Below, piece by piece: positions 27,565 to 35,954 of a stretch of DNA of 64,000 bases (positions are counted from its first letter, which is position 1; each line of letters starts with the position of its first letter). Under the pieces are notes generated by a model. That model searched no databases and was not told where the DNA came from. It saw nothing but the letters and a program-made list of their open reading frames with translations. This DNA comes from Asticcacaulis sp. EMRT-3 (GTDB taxonomy: Bacteria; Pseudomonadota; Alphaproteobacteria; Caulobacterales; Caulobacteraceae), in assembly GCF_030027245.1 (NCBI RefSeq), contig NZ_JASERT010000001.1:1199001-1263000 (forward strand), written 5' to 3'. The position numbers were made by a program, and so were the translations under genes.

Positions 27565-28167
27565 ATGGCCGATATCGTTTTGGACGTCGAAGTCCGTGAT
27601 CGCACCGGTACGGGCGGCGCCCGCGAAGCACGCAAGCAAGGCAAGCTGCCGGGCATTCTTTACGGTGGCGATCTCGCTCCCGTAGCGATCTCCGTCAGCC
27701 TCAATGAGTTCCGCAAGGCGCTCTATACCGGCAAGCTGGCGGGTCACCTGGTCACGCTGAAGCACGGCAAGGATACGCAAAAGGTCATCGCCAAGGCGAT
27801 CGACTTTCATCCGGTCACCGATGTGCCCGTGCATTTCGATCTGTACCGCGTCGATGAACACGCCACCATCAAGATTTCCGTACCGATCCACTTCAAGAAC
27901 AGCGAAGCTTCGCCGGGCCTGAAAAAGGGTGGCGCGCTCAATATTTCGCTGCACGAGCTGGAAATCATGGTTCCCGCCGATCACATCCCGGAAGACATTA
28001 TTGTCGATCTGACGGGCTATGAAATCGGCCAGTCGATCCACATTTCCGACCTGAAGCTGCCGCGCGACGTGAAATCCGTTCATGCGGCCGATGTGGTCGT
28101 GGCTTCGGTCACCGCTTCGGGCGCCAGCGCCAGTGACGAAGCCGCCGAGGCTGGCGAAGGCGCTTAA
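27565..28167 (+). CDS. rplY: 50S ribosomal protein L25/general stress protein Ctc
   Basis: L25 binds 5S rRNA in the large subunit. The 200-residue protein is the long CTC type: an N-terminal L25 domain with RDRTGTGGAREARKQGKLPGILYGG, then a C-terminal TL5-like beta domain (GGALNISLHELEIMVPADHIPEDIIVDLTG), and a short acidic Glu/Ala tail. It is followed by a strong terminator and then pth, the standard rplY-pth order. Confidence 0.95.
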   Translation: MADIVLDVEVRDRTGTGGAREARKQGKLPGILYGGDLAPVAISVSLNEFRKALYTGKLAGHLVTLKHGKDTQKVIAKAIDFHPVTDVPVHFDLYRVDEHATIKISVPIHFKNSEASPGLKKGGALNISLHELEIMVPADHIPEDIIVDLTGYEIGQSIHISDLKLPRDVKSVHAADVVVASVTASGASASDEAAEAGEGA

Positions 28168-28187
28168 AGCTCACTTCGATATATGTT

Positions 28188-28222
28188 AAAAAGCCCCGGT
28201 TCTGTGTGAACCGGGGCTTTTT
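28188..28222 (+). terminator. Rho-independent terminator between rplY and pth
   Basis: A perfect 15-bp stem (AAAAAGCCCCGGTTC with its complement) has a five-base loop and ends in TTTTT. It lies 20 bases past the rplY stop, and pth starts 17 bases further, so pth is read either by read-through or from a promoter upstream. Confidence 0.93.
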
Positions 28223-28239
28223 CTATAAGGAGACGCCCC

Positions 28240-28869
28240 GTGTACCTTCTCGTCGGCCTCGGTAATCCCGGCAGCCAGTATGCTGGTCATCGTCATAATA
28301 TCGGCTTCATGCTGATCGACGAACTGGCGCGCGATCCGGCTTTCGGCCCCGAAAAGAAAGCGTTCGACGGCCTTGTCAGCGAGGGCGCGATGGAGATGAA
28401 GGGTGGGCGCGACAAGGTACTGCTGCTCAAGCCGCAAACCTTCATGAACCTGTCGGGCAACAGCGTGGCGAAAGCCATGCAGTTTTACAAGATCCGGCCT
28501 GACCGCGTCATCGTGTTTCACGATGAACTTGATCTCGCACCCGGCCGTATGCGCATGAAGCTGGGCGGTGGCCATGCCGGTCATAATGGCCTGCGCTCGA
28601 TCATGCAGCATATCGGCCCCAATTTCATGCGCGCCCGGATGGGAATCGGTCATCCCGGTGCGAAGGAACTGGTGCATGACTGGGTGCTGTCCGATTTCTC
28701 AAAAGCCGATCAGGTCTGGCTCAAGGCCGAGTTGGAGGCCTGCACGCGCGCCCTGCCCCTGTTGTTTACCGGCCTGCCCGACGCCGCCGACCGTTATCAG
28801 GCCGAGGTGATGCGGCTGGCACCCGCGCCGAAAATGGACACGCGCCAGATGAATGCGGACAAGGCGTAG
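28240..28869 (+). CDS. pth: Peptidyl-tRNA hydrolase
   Basis: Pth releases peptides from tRNAs that dropped off ribosomes. The N-terminus has GLGNPG (6-11) and the catalytic His19 in HRHNIGF, with HDELDLAPG and GGGHAGHNGLRS further on. At 209 residues it is slightly longer than the E. coli enzyme (194) through a C-terminal extension. The start is GTG 28240, with AAGGAG nine bases upstream. Confidence 0.96.
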   Translation: MYLLVGLGNPGSQYAGHRHNIGFMLIDELARDPAFGPEKKAFDGLVSEGAMEMKGGRDKVLLLKPQTFMNLSGNSVAKAMQFYKIRPDRVIVFHDELDLAPGRMRMKLGGGHAGHNGLRSIMQHIGPNFMRARMGIGHPGAKELVHDWVLSDFSKADQVWLKAELEACTRALPLLFTGLPDAADRYQAEVMRLAPAPKMDTRQMNADKA

Positions 28870-28875
28870 GATTCG

Positions 28876-29139
28876 ATCCACAGATGGACACAGATGTTCA
28901 GAAACATCTCACGCTACCGCTATCGACTGCACTGGCTTAACGAAGGCGCTTCGCGCCTTAAATTTCAGGCCCCTAGAGCAACGAGCATTTAATTTGACTT
29001 ACAAATTGAATGCGAGATGCGGAAAAACGTAAAATAAAGAGCGGATTGCATGCCTTTGACCGATTCAATCAGAATGCAAACCGCTCTAGCGATAGCGGTA
29101 GCGTGAAGACGGAATGAACATCTGTGTCCATCTGTGGAT
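28876..29139. repeat. Long imperfect inverted repeat enclosing repeat copy B
   Basis: This is a large palindrome in the 384-bp noncoding gap between pth and ychF. ATCCACAGATGGACACAGAT... (25 bp, 28876-28900) is perfectly inverted at 29115-29139, and CACGCTACCGCTATCG (28910-28925) is inverted at 29090-29105. The 115-bp element copy B lies inside, asymmetrically, next to the right inner arm. The arrangement looks like a hairpin repeat into which the 115-bp element was inserted. Confidence 0.8.
28974..29088 (+). repeat. 115-bp TAGAGC repeat, copy B
   Basis: This copy is the same length and order as copy A (TAGAGCAACGAGC... to ...ACCGCTCTA), with a few substitutions: GAGCATTTAA for GAGCGTTTAA, and AATAAAGAGCGGATT where other copies have ATGTAGAGCGGGTT. 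It does not touch a coding sequence. Confidence 0.92.
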
Positions 29140-29253
29140 TGAAAATTCAGGACGGCGATAAAGGCTTAGACGCAGCCGTTCAAAACATTTCCCTTAGTGC
29201 GCCCCGGATGATAGGGAGGGCGCATATTTTTCATCCCAGCCCAGATCGAGTTC

Positions 29254-30366
29254 ATGGCCCTTAAAGTCGCAATCGTCGGCCTGCCCAATGTCGGCAAGTC
29301 CACCCTGTTCAACGCCCTGACCCAGACCGCCGCCGCTCAGGCCGCCAATTATCCGTTCTGCACGATCGAGCCGAATACGGGCGATGTGGCCGTGCCGGAG
29401 CCGCGCCTGGACGTGCTGGCCAAAATCGTCGGCTCGAAAGAAATCATCCCGGCGCGCATCAATTTCGTCGATATTGCCGGTCTGGTGCGCGGCGCGTCGA
29501 AGGGCGAGGGTCTGGGCAATCAGTTTCTGGCCAATATCCGCGATTGCGACGCCATCACCTATGTGGCGCGCTGCTTCGTCGATACCGACATCACCCATGT
29601 CGAAGGCCGCATCGATCCGCTCAGCGACCTCGAAATCATCGAAACCGAACTGATGCTGGCCGATCTGGAAAGCCTGGAAAAGCGTCTGCCCAACCTGGAA
29701 AAGCGCGCCAAGACCGGCGGCGACAAGGAGGCGGCCATCACCGTATCGCTGATCAACGCTGCCCTTGCCGAACTGCGCGCGGGCAAGCCGGCGCGGCTGG
29801 CCTTTGAAAAGGGCAAGGTGGCCAAGGAAGACATCAAGGCGTGGGAGATGCTGCAATTGCTGACCTCCAAGCCCGCGCTTTATGTCTGCAATGTCGAGGA
29901 AGGCGCTGCCGACAAGGGCAATGCACTGTCCGATGCCGTGGCTGAGCGCGCCCGCGCCGACCACGCCAACAGCGTGGTCATTTCGGCGCAGATCGAATCG
30001 GAAATCGCCCTGCTCGATCCCGCAGAGCGCCGGGAATTTCTGGAAACGCTGGGCCTTGAAGAACCGGGCCTCAATCGCCTGATCCGCGAAGCCTACAAGC
30101 TTTTGGGCCTGGCCTCCTATTTCACAGTCGGCCCCAAGGAGGCGCGCGCCTGGACGATCCACGTCGGCGACACGGCCCCGCAGGCCGCAGGCGTCATCCA
30201 TACCGATTTCGAGAAGGGCTTCATCCGCGCCGAAACCATGGCCTATGAGGATTTCGTCAAATACAACGGCGAAGCGGGCTGCAAGGAAGCGGGCAAGTTC
30301 CGTCAGGAAGGCAAGGACTATGTCGTCAAGGACGGCGACATCCTGAACTTCAGGTTTAATGTTTAG
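29254..30366 (+). CDS. ychF: Redox-regulated ATPase YchF
   Basis: YchF is an Obg-related P-loop protein that prefers ATP and associates with ribosomes. The 370-residue sequence has P-loop GLPNVGKST (9-17), NYPFCTIEPN, DIAGL (G3) and NVEE instead of NKxD at G4, which explains the ATP preference. A C-terminal TGS domain ends with VKDGDILNFRFNV. A long opposite-strand ORF covers the same region but has no recognisable family and is an artefact of codon bias. Confidence 0.96.
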   Translation: MALKVAIVGLPNVGKSTLFNALTQTAAAQAANYPFCTIEPNTGDVAVPEPRLDVLAKIVGSKEIIPARINFVDIAGLVRGASKGEGLGNQFLANIRDCDAITYVARCFVDTDITHVEGRIDPLSDLEIIETELMLADLESLEKRLPNLEKRAKTGGDKEAAITVSLINAALAELRAGKPARLAFEKGKVAKEDIKAWEMLQLLTSKPALYVCNVEEGAADKGNALSDAVAERARADHANSVVISAQIESEIALLDPAERREFLETLGLEEPGLNRLIREAYKLLGLASYFTVGPKEARAWTIHVGDTAPQAAGVIHTDFEKGFIRAETMAYEDFVKYNGEAGCKEAGKFRQEGKDYVVKDGDILNFRFNV

Positions 30367-30400
30367 GGGCAAGCCTCTGGAACCATAGGTTGGAGACTGA

Positions 30401-30433
30401 AAAACCCGCCGGATCGCTCCGGCGGTTTTTTTT
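30401..30433 (+). terminator. Rho-independent terminator of ychF
   Basis: CCGCCGGA-TCGC-TCCGGCGG forms an eight-bp GC stem flanked by A residues and followed by eight T residues, 40 bases past the ychF stop. Confidence 0.92.
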
Positions 30434-30462
30434 GTTGTGGCAAGTTCGCGTTAAATTCTTAG

Positions 30463-30586
30463 TCCAGCCCGCTGTGAGGCGGCGAAAAGGTTTAGCTTTC
30501 GAGCATCTGAGCTAAGCGTACTAAAGTACGTGTGCGAAGACGCGCAGAAAGATGAGCCTTTGCAGCCCCTCACAGATAGGGCTGGG
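30463..30586. repeat. Long imperfect palindrome with GTACTAAAGTAC core
   Basis: TCCAGCCCGCTGTGAGG at the left pairs with CCTCACAGATAGGGCTGG at the right, and the centre carries CGTACTAAAGTACG. The same GTACTAAAGTAC core occurs at 41805-41816, so this is probably another member of a dispersed palindromic repeat. It lies between ychF and the end of the bc1 operon. Confidence 0.65.
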
Positions 30587-30593
30587 CAAGGAT

Positions 30594-31466
30594 TTAATGT
30601 TTGCCGCGCCAGACGGCACGATAGGCGCCATAGGTCAGCCCTGCCAGCAGCAGCAGGTAAAGGATGACAGCAAAGCCCATTTCCTTACGCTCGACCATGT
30701 GCGGATCGGCAGCCCAGGCCAGGAAGGCGGCCACGTCTTCGGCATTCTGGTCGATGGTGGACGGCGTGCCGTCATCATAGGTGACCTGGCCATCCTGACG
30801 TAAGGGCGGCGGCATGGCCAGCACGCCACCGTGCGGCACATGGGCGGGATCACCCTTCCACTGGGCGCGCAGATTGCCATTGACGTGCGGATAGTAGTAC
30901 TGGCCCGGATTGAGCACCAGATTGGCGGGCGGCGTGTGCGAACCGGTCACCACATTATAGATGTAGAGCGGGCCACCTTCGCGCGCCTTGGCCAGAACCG
31001 ACATATCGGGCGGCACCGTGCCGTTGTTGGACGCCTTGGCGGCGTCGTCGTTCCTGAAGGGCGACGGGAAGCGATCCGATGGCGTGCCCTTGCGGGTGCT
31101 GTCGTCGCCGGTATCGGGATCGATGTCGGCAATATCATATTCCGAGGCGATTTCCTTGACGACCGGATTATCGTTCGGGTTGGGATATTTCGGATCGTAG
31201 AAGGGGCCGCCCTTCTGGCCAAGATTGCGGAACGACATCAGGTGCATGGCGTGGCAGGTCGAGCAGACCTCCCGATACACCTTGTAGCCGCGCTGCAATT
31301 GCGCCTGATCGAAGGAGCCGAACGGCCCCTCGAAGGTAAAGGGGTGCGGCGGCTGCACCAGCGGCGCGGCGTTCGATTCGGCCAGAGCCGAACCGCCCGC
31401 CATCAGGGTAGCGGCGGCTATCAGGCCCACGGCCAGTTTCAGGGTTTTGGTCATCGGTACAGACAT
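30594..31466 (-). CDS. petC: Cytochrome c1 of the bc1 complex
   Basis: This is the membrane-anchored heme c subunit of ubiquinol-cytochrome c reductase. It has a signal peptide (about 1-29, ending SALA), the heme-attachment CSTCH (68-72), a DIDPDTGDDSTRKGTPSDRFP-type acidic region and a C-terminal membrane anchor (about 262-283). The 290-residue length is typical for alphaproteobacteria. It is the last of the petABC operon, six bases after cytochrome b. Confidence 0.96.
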   Translation of the reverse strand: MSVPMTKTLKLAVGLIAAATLMAGGSALAESNAAPLVQPPHPFTFEGPFGSFDQAQLQRGYKVYREVCSTCHAMHLMSFRNLGQKGGPFYDPKYPNPNDNPVVKEIASEYDIADIDPDTGDDSTRKGTPSDRFPSPFRNDDAAKASNNGTVPPDMSVLAKAREGGPLYIYNVVTGSHTPPANLVLNPGQYYYPHVNGNLRAQWKGDPAHVPHGGVLAMPPPLRQDGQVTYDDGTPSTIDQNAEDVAAFLAWAADPHMVERKEMGFAVILYLLLLAGLTYGAYRAVWRGKH

Positions 31467-31472
31467 TGTGAC

Positions 31473-32762
31473 TTAGCCCTTCTTTTTCGCGTGGGCCGCC
31501 AGCACAGCTTCGGAAATCGAGGCCGGCACAGGCAGGGGTTCTTCCTTCAGGCCGATCCACGGCATGATGAAGATGAAGAACAAGAAGTAGTAGGCCGCCA
31601 GCAGGCGCGACACGACGGTGACGCTGATGCCGGTGGCCTGACCCAGATTATCGGTGCCCATGCGGAAGACGACATCAGCCGGTTCCTGAGCACCGCACCA
31701 GCCGAGGCCGATGCAGGTCACCACGAACAGGAAGAAGAACCAGCGCATCACCGGACGGTAGCGCATCGACTTCACCTTCGACGTATCGAGCCACGGCAGG
31801 GCAAAGATCAGGCCGATCGAGCTGAACATGGCGATCACGCCCGCCAGCTTATCCGGCACGGCGCGCAGGATGGCGTAGAAGGGCAGCATATACCATTCGG
31901 GCACGATATGGGCCGGGGTTTGCAGCGGATTGGCCTGGATATAGTTATCGGTGTGGCCCAGCGCTTCCGGTGCGAAGAAGACGAAAACGGCGAAAAGGAT
32001 CAGGAAGATCACGATGCCGAAGCCGTCCTTGACCGTGGCGTAGGGCGTGAAGGGCAGCGTGTCTTCCTTCGACTTGATCTCGACTCCGGTCGGGTTGTTC
32101 TGGCCCACCACATGCAAGGCCCAGATGTGCAGCACCACAACGCCGGCAATCACGAACGGCAGCAGATAGTGCAGCGAGAAGAAGCGGGTCAGGGTGGGGT
32201 TATCGACGGCGAAACCGCCTTGCAGCCAGGTCAGGATCGACGGGCCGACCACGGGGATGGCGCCGATCAGATTGGTAATCACCACCGCGCCGTAATAGGA
32301 CATCTGACCCCACGGCAGCACATAGCCCATGAAGGCCGTGGCGATCATCAGGAAATAGATGATACAGCCGAGCAGCCACAGCACTTCGCGCGGTGCCTTG
32401 TACGAACCGTAATAGAGGCCGCGGAACATGTGGATATAGACGGCGAAGAAGAACATTGACGCGCCGTTGGCGTGGACATAGCGCAAAATATCGCCATAGG
32501 GAACGTCGCGCATGATCCGTTCGACCGAATCGAAGGCCAGGGCGGAATTGGCGGTATAGTGCATCGCCATGATCACGCCGGTGACGATCTGGATGACGAG
32601 GCAGACGGACAGGATGCCACCGAAAGTCCACCAGTAGTTCAGGTTTTTCGGCGTCGGGTAATCGACGAAGCTGTCATAGGCCAGGCGCACAATGGGCAGC
32701 CGTGAATCGAGCCATTTTTCAATGCCGGATTTCGGCACATAGTTTGAGGTATGTTCGCTCAT
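31473..32762 (-). CDS. petB: Cytochrome b of the bc1 complex
   Basis: This is the quinone-binding di-heme subunit with eight transmembrane helices in 429 residues. Signature segments include [24 protein letters not shown], the QO-site PEWY (in [11 protein letters not shown]), and paired heme-ligand histidines. The start at 32762 ([11 protein letters not shown]) lies two bases after the Rieske stop; the longer in-frame extension upstream reads into petA and is rejected. The operon order is petA-petB-petC. Confidence 0.96.
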   Translation of the reverse strand: MSEHTSNYVPKSGIEKWLDSRLPIVRLAYDSFVDYPTPKNLNYWWTFGGILSVCLVIQIVTGVIMAMHYTANSALAFDSVERIMRDVPYGDILRYVHANGASMFFFAVYIHMFRGLYYGSYKAPREVLWLLGCIIYFLMIATAFMGYVLPWGQMSYYGAVVITNLIGAIPVVGPSILTWLQGGFAVDNPTLTRFFSLHYLLPFVIAGVVVLHIWALHVVGQNNPTGVEIKSKEDTLPFTPYATVKDGFGIVIFLILFAVFVFFAPEALGHTDNYIQANPLQTPAHIVPEWYMLPFYAILRAVPDKLAGVIAMFSSIGLIFALPWLDTSKVKSMRYRPVMRWFFFLFVVTCIGLGWCGAQEPADVVFRMGTDNLGQATGISVTVVSRLLAAYYFLFFIFIMPWIGLKEEPLPVPASISEAVLAAHAKKKG

Positions 32763-32764
32763 GA

Positions 32765-33313
32765 TCAGCCCACCTTGATCTTGGTATCGGTCAGGAAGGT
32801 ATAGTCGGGCACCAGCAGGTTCAGCGGTGCCGGGCCCTGACGGATACGGCCCGACGTGTCGTACACCGAACCGTGGCACGGACAGAGCCAGCCGCCATAT
32901 TCACCGAGGCCGAAATTGGGCACGCAGCCGAGATGGGTGCAGACGCCGACGACGATTAGATACTGCTCATGCCCCGCCTTGACGCGCTGGGCGTCGGTTT
33001 GCGGATCGCGCAGAGTCTTGATGTCAACATCCTGAGCTTCCTTGATTTCCTTGGGCGTACGGTAACGGACGAACAGGGGCTTCGAGCGCCACTTGATCAC
33101 CACCTGCTGGCCTTCGGTGACCTTGGAGAGATCATATTCGATTGAGGCGAGCGCCAGCGTATCGGCCGCCGGATTCATCTGGCCGATCAGGGGGAACAGG
33201 GTCATCACCACCGCCCCCGCCGCGCCAGCGCCCGCGGCTATGTAAATAAAATCACGGCGGTTCGGATCCGTACTCACGGACTCTGGGCCGCCGTCATGTT
33301 CAGGTTCACTCAC
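32765..33313 (-). CDS. petA: Rieske iron-sulfur subunit of the bc1 complex
   Basis: The 182-residue protein has a twin-arginine segment RRDF (19-22) before a hydrophobic anchor (23-46). The 2Fe-2S ligands are C125/H127 in CTHLGC and C144/H147 in CPCHGS, with the disulfide cysteines C130 and C146. It transfers electrons from ubiquinol to cytochrome c1. The GTG start at 33313 is preceded by GGAGAGG; an earlier in-frame ATG at 33382 would add 23 residues with no homology. Confidence 0.95.
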   Translation of the reverse strand: MSEPEHDGGPESVSTDPNRRDFIYIAAGAGAAGAVVMTLFPLIGQMNPAADTLALASIEYDLSKVTEGQQVVIKWRSKPLFVRYRTPKEIKEAQDVDIKTLRDPQTDAQRVKAGHEQYLIVVGVCTHLGCVPNFGLGEYGGWLCPCHGSVYDTSGRIRQGPAPLNLLVPDYTFLTDTKIKVG

Positions 33314-33662
33314 CTTAGCACCTCTCCATATTCGTCGCGTCGGGCACCCGGACTTATTGTTGTCCGCCTCCACTGCACCCACCGGAGCACACCTTGGGGC
33401 GCGACCGGCTCTTTTTTTATGCGTTCGGTACTGAAGCCTGATTCCATAACAAGGTTAAGCCCTTGCTGTGGCTTTGTGTCGCGGCCCTCGCACCCAATTC
33501 GTCTATAACCACAATTCCACGGCGGACACAAACCGGCAAACACTTTCTCGCCGTATTTTTCACCTTCGCTTCCTTTAACCGGCTGTCGGTGCATTTTGCG
33601 CTGGACTTGCGCCCTGCCCCGGCTTCACAAGGCAGGTTCGTGCTGCGAAAGAGCCTTACCCG
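33314..33662. other. Noncoding gap between petABC and trmL
   Basis: No gene was recognised. It must carry the divergent promoters. A possible minus-strand pair is TTGTGT-N17-TTATAG at about 33531-33503, which fits the bacterial consensus poorly. Short ORFs here lack homology and ribosome-binding sites. Confidence 0.4.
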
Positions 33663-34130
33663 ATGCGCCTTGCGCTCTATCAACCCGATATTCCACAAAA
33701 CCTCGGCGCGGCCCTGCGCCTGAGCGCCGCCTTTGCCATCGAACTCGACGTGATCGAGCCGTGTGGCTTCCCGCTGGGTGATAAAGCCATCCGCCGCGCC
33801 GCTATGGACTATGCTGCCTGCGCCAAAGTGTCGCACCATGCCTCATGGACGGCCTATCTCGATTTTCTGAGCGATTTGCCACGGTCGCGGCTGGTACTGA
33901 TGACCACCAAGGCCGCCGAACCTCTGTATGATTTCACCTTCCGGCCCGATGACATCCTGCTGATGGGCCGCGAAAGCGCGGGCGTACCGGATGAGGTTCA
34001 TGCGCGCGCCGATGCACGCCTGCTGATCCCGATGAGCCCTCAGGCGCGTTCGATCAATGTCATCAATGCCGCCTCTATGGCGCTGGGCGAAGGGCTGCGA
34101 CAAACGGGCGGCTTTCCCGGACAGACATAA
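33663..34130 (+). CDS. trmL: tRNA (cytidine(34)-2'-O)-methyltransferase
   Basis: This small SPOUT methyltransferase modifies the wobble base of leucine tRNAs. The 155 residues contain the TrmL pattern LALYQPDIPQNLGAALRLSAAF at the N-terminus, the SAM knot segment LLMGRESAGVPDEVH and the C-terminal IPMSPQARSINVINAASMALGE. It is followed by hemF after 40 bp on the same strand. Confidence 0.94.
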   Translation: MRLALYQPDIPQNLGAALRLSAAFAIELDVIEPCGFPLGDKAIRRAAMDYAACAKVSHHASWTAYLDFLSDLPRSRLVLMTTKAAEPLYDFTFRPDDILLMGRESAGVPDEVHARADARLLIPMSPQARSINVINAASMALGEGLRQTGGFPGQT

Positions 34131-34170
34131 TGGGGCATAGGGAAGATGATTTCGTAACACAGACAGCCTG

Positions 34171-35061
34171 ATGACCCAGCCTTCTCCTGCCCTTTCAGCC
34201 GAAACGCTTACCGATCGCCAGAGCGCGGCGTCTGCGTGGTTCCGGCATTTGCGCGATTCGATCTGTGCGGCCTTTGAGCAACTGGAAGACGAGGCTCCGC
34301 CTGCCCTTTATGGCGATGTGGCGGGCAGGTTCGAGCGCACGCCGTGGCAGCGTCCCGAAGGTGGGGGCGGCGAAATGTCGATCATGAAGGGCCGCCTGTT
34401 CGAAAAGGTCGGCGTGCATATCTCAACCGTGCATGGCGAATTCAAGCCGGAATTTGCCGCCTCTATCCCCGGTGCCGCCGAAGATCCGCGCTTTCACGCC
34501 ACCGGCATTTCGCTGATCGCCCACATGACCAATCCGCATGTGCCCGCCGTACATATGAATACGCGCTTCATCACCACCACCCAAAGCTGGTTCGGCGGCG
34601 GAGCCGACCTGACACCGCTGATGGCCGCCGACCGCCATCAGGATGCGCCCGACAGCGCCGCCTTCCATGCCGCCTTCAAAGCCGCCTGCGACGCCCACGG
34701 CCCCGACTATTACCAGCGCTTCAAGGCGTGGTGCGACGAATACTTCTTTCTGCCGCACCGCAACGAGCCGCGTGGTACGGGCGGCATCTTTTACGATCAT
34801 CTCAATTCGGGCGACCACGACGCCGATTTCGCCTTCACGAAAGATGTTGGCAAAGCCTTTCTCGACATCTATCCGCAACTGGTGCGCCGGCGCATGACGC
34901 AACCGTGGATGCAAGCTGAGCGTGAGGCGCAACTGGTGCAGCGCGGCCGTTATGTCGAGTTCAATCTGCTCTATGATCGCGGCACGATCTTCGGCTTGAA
35001 GACCGGCGGTTATGTGCCGTCGATCATGTCGTCCATGCCGCCTGTCGTAAAATGGCCGTAG
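34171..35061 (+). CDS. hemF: Oxygen-dependent coproporphyrinogen III oxidase
   Basis: HemF converts coproporphyrinogen III to protoporphyrinogen IX with O2 in heme synthesis. The 296-residue sequence has the family stretches [44 protein letters not shown] and [17 protein letters not shown] 9-bp inverted repeat (GTCGTAAAA / TTTTACGAC, 35044-35074) spans the stop codon and may end the transcript, although it is not followed by a T-run. Confidence 0.96.
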   Translation: MTQPSPALSAETLTDRQSAASAWFRHLRDSICAAFEQLEDEAPPALYGDVAGRFERTPWQRPEGGGGEMSIMKGRLFEKVGVHISTVHGEFKPEFAASIPGAAEDPRFHATGISLIAHMTNPHVPAVHMNTRFITTTQSWFGGGADLTPLMAADRHQDAPDSAAFHAAFKAACDAHGPDYYQRFKAWCDEYFFLPHRNEPRGTGGIFYDHLNSGDHDADFAFTKDVGKAFLDIYPQLVRRRMTQPWMQAEREAQLVQRGRYVEFNLLYDRGTIFGLKTGGYVPSIMSSMPPVVKWP

Positions 35062-35113
35062 GGCGTTTTACGACATAAAACAAAGATGTGGTGAAATGGC
35101 CTTGAGGATTTCA

Positions 35114-35192
35114 AACCACGGAAAACACGGAAAGCACGGAGCAAACTAACGCCATGAAGCTTCAATCCGTGCTTTCCGTGGTTTCCGTGGTT
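35114..35192. repeat. Inverted repeat of the 27-bp CACGGAA family, second copy
   Basis: AACCACGGAAAACACGGAAA... (27 bp, 35114-35140) is inverted at 35166-35192 with one mismatch. The left arm is identical to the arm at 9218-9244. The loop between the arms (25 bases) is unrelated to the loop of the first copy, so only the arms are conserved. Confidence 0.85.
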
Positions 35193-35197
35193 AAACC

Positions 35198-35929
35198 CTA
35201 CGCCGCCAGGAATTTCGAGATCGCGCCCAGCACCTCATGGCGCTGGCTGGGCCGCTTCAAGGTGGACAGCGCCTGATCGACCAGATCGGCGTCGATGCGC
35301 CCGCCGCGGCGGCTGAGCAGCAGGTCGGCGGCGAAATCCTCGCCGAACTCCGGGTGGCACTGAAACGATAACGCCTTGCGGTCGGTGTAATAGAGCGCGG
35401 CGTGCGGCGTGAAATCCGAACCGGCCAGCACCACCGCGCCATCGGGCTTTTTCACCACCTGATCCTGATGAGTGACGGCGCAGGCCAGGGTCAGCGCAGG
35501 CTTGCCCGCCATGTCGAGCCACAGATCATGCGCCCGCACTTCATATTCGTGCAGGCCCACGCCCCAGCCCTTGTCGGATTTCTCGACATGGCCGCCCCAG
35601 GCCTGGGCCATCACCTGATGGCCGAAACAGATGCCAACCACCGGTGTGGCGCTATCGAGCGTCCGCAGCCAGCCGATCAGCGCGCCGATCCAGGCATCGC
35701 TTTCATAAACCCCGGCAGGCGAGCCGGTAATCACCACGCCTTTCAGATGGGCGTCGGGATTGGGCAGGTCGCCTTCGAGCGTTTTGAAAACCTTGAACTG
35801 CCGTCCCTCGGCGGCCAGCAGGGTGGCGAACATATCGGCATAGCTGCCATAGGTCGCGTCCAGGCCAGCAGGCGGTATGCCCGTTTCCAGTATAGCGATA
35901 TAGTCGCCGTGCGGCTCTTGGTTACGCAT
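35198..35929 (-). CDS. Class I glutamine amidotransferase domain protein
   Basis: The 243-residue single-domain protein has the class I glutaminase triad: Cys101 in GICFGHQVMAQ, with His and Glu in QCHPEFGEDF. Such stand-alone proteins include GMP-synthase-like and gamma-glutamyl hydrolase-like enzymes of unknown substrate. The ATG 35929 (MRNQEPHG) is preferred over an upstream in-frame start that lies in the CCA gene's tail. It follows the CCA-adding enzyme gene by 25 bases on the same strand. Confidence 0.87.
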   Translation of the reverse strand: MRNQEPHGDYIAILETGIPPAGLDATYGSYADMFATLLAAEGRQFKVFKTLEGDLPNPDAHLKGVVITGSPAGVYESDAWIGALIGWLRTLDSATPVVGICFGHQVMAQAWGGHVEKSDKGWGVGLHEYEVRAHDLWLDMAGKPALTLACAVTHQDQVVKKPDGAVVLAGSDFTPHAALYYTDRKALSFQCHPEFGEDFAADLLLSRRGGRIDADLVDQALSTLKRPSQRHEVLGAISKFLAA

Positions 35930-35954
35930 CACAATTTGCCCCGAATCCAGACGA

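Noticed and set aside
29194..30372. 392-codon minus-strand ORF opposite ychF
   Set aside because: It mirrors ychF in the antisense frame, has no recognisable domain and shows low-complexity Gly/Leu/Phe/His composition typical of antisense reading of GC-rich genes.
30831..32459. 542-codon plus-strand ORF opposite petB and petC
   Set aside because: It lies opposite two certain bc1 genes and has His/Arg/Gly-rich composition without any domain, so it is a shadow.
32763..32879. 39-codon N-terminal extension of cytochrome b
   Set aside because: It reads through the end of petA in another frame; the family starts near [11 protein letters not shown] at 32762.
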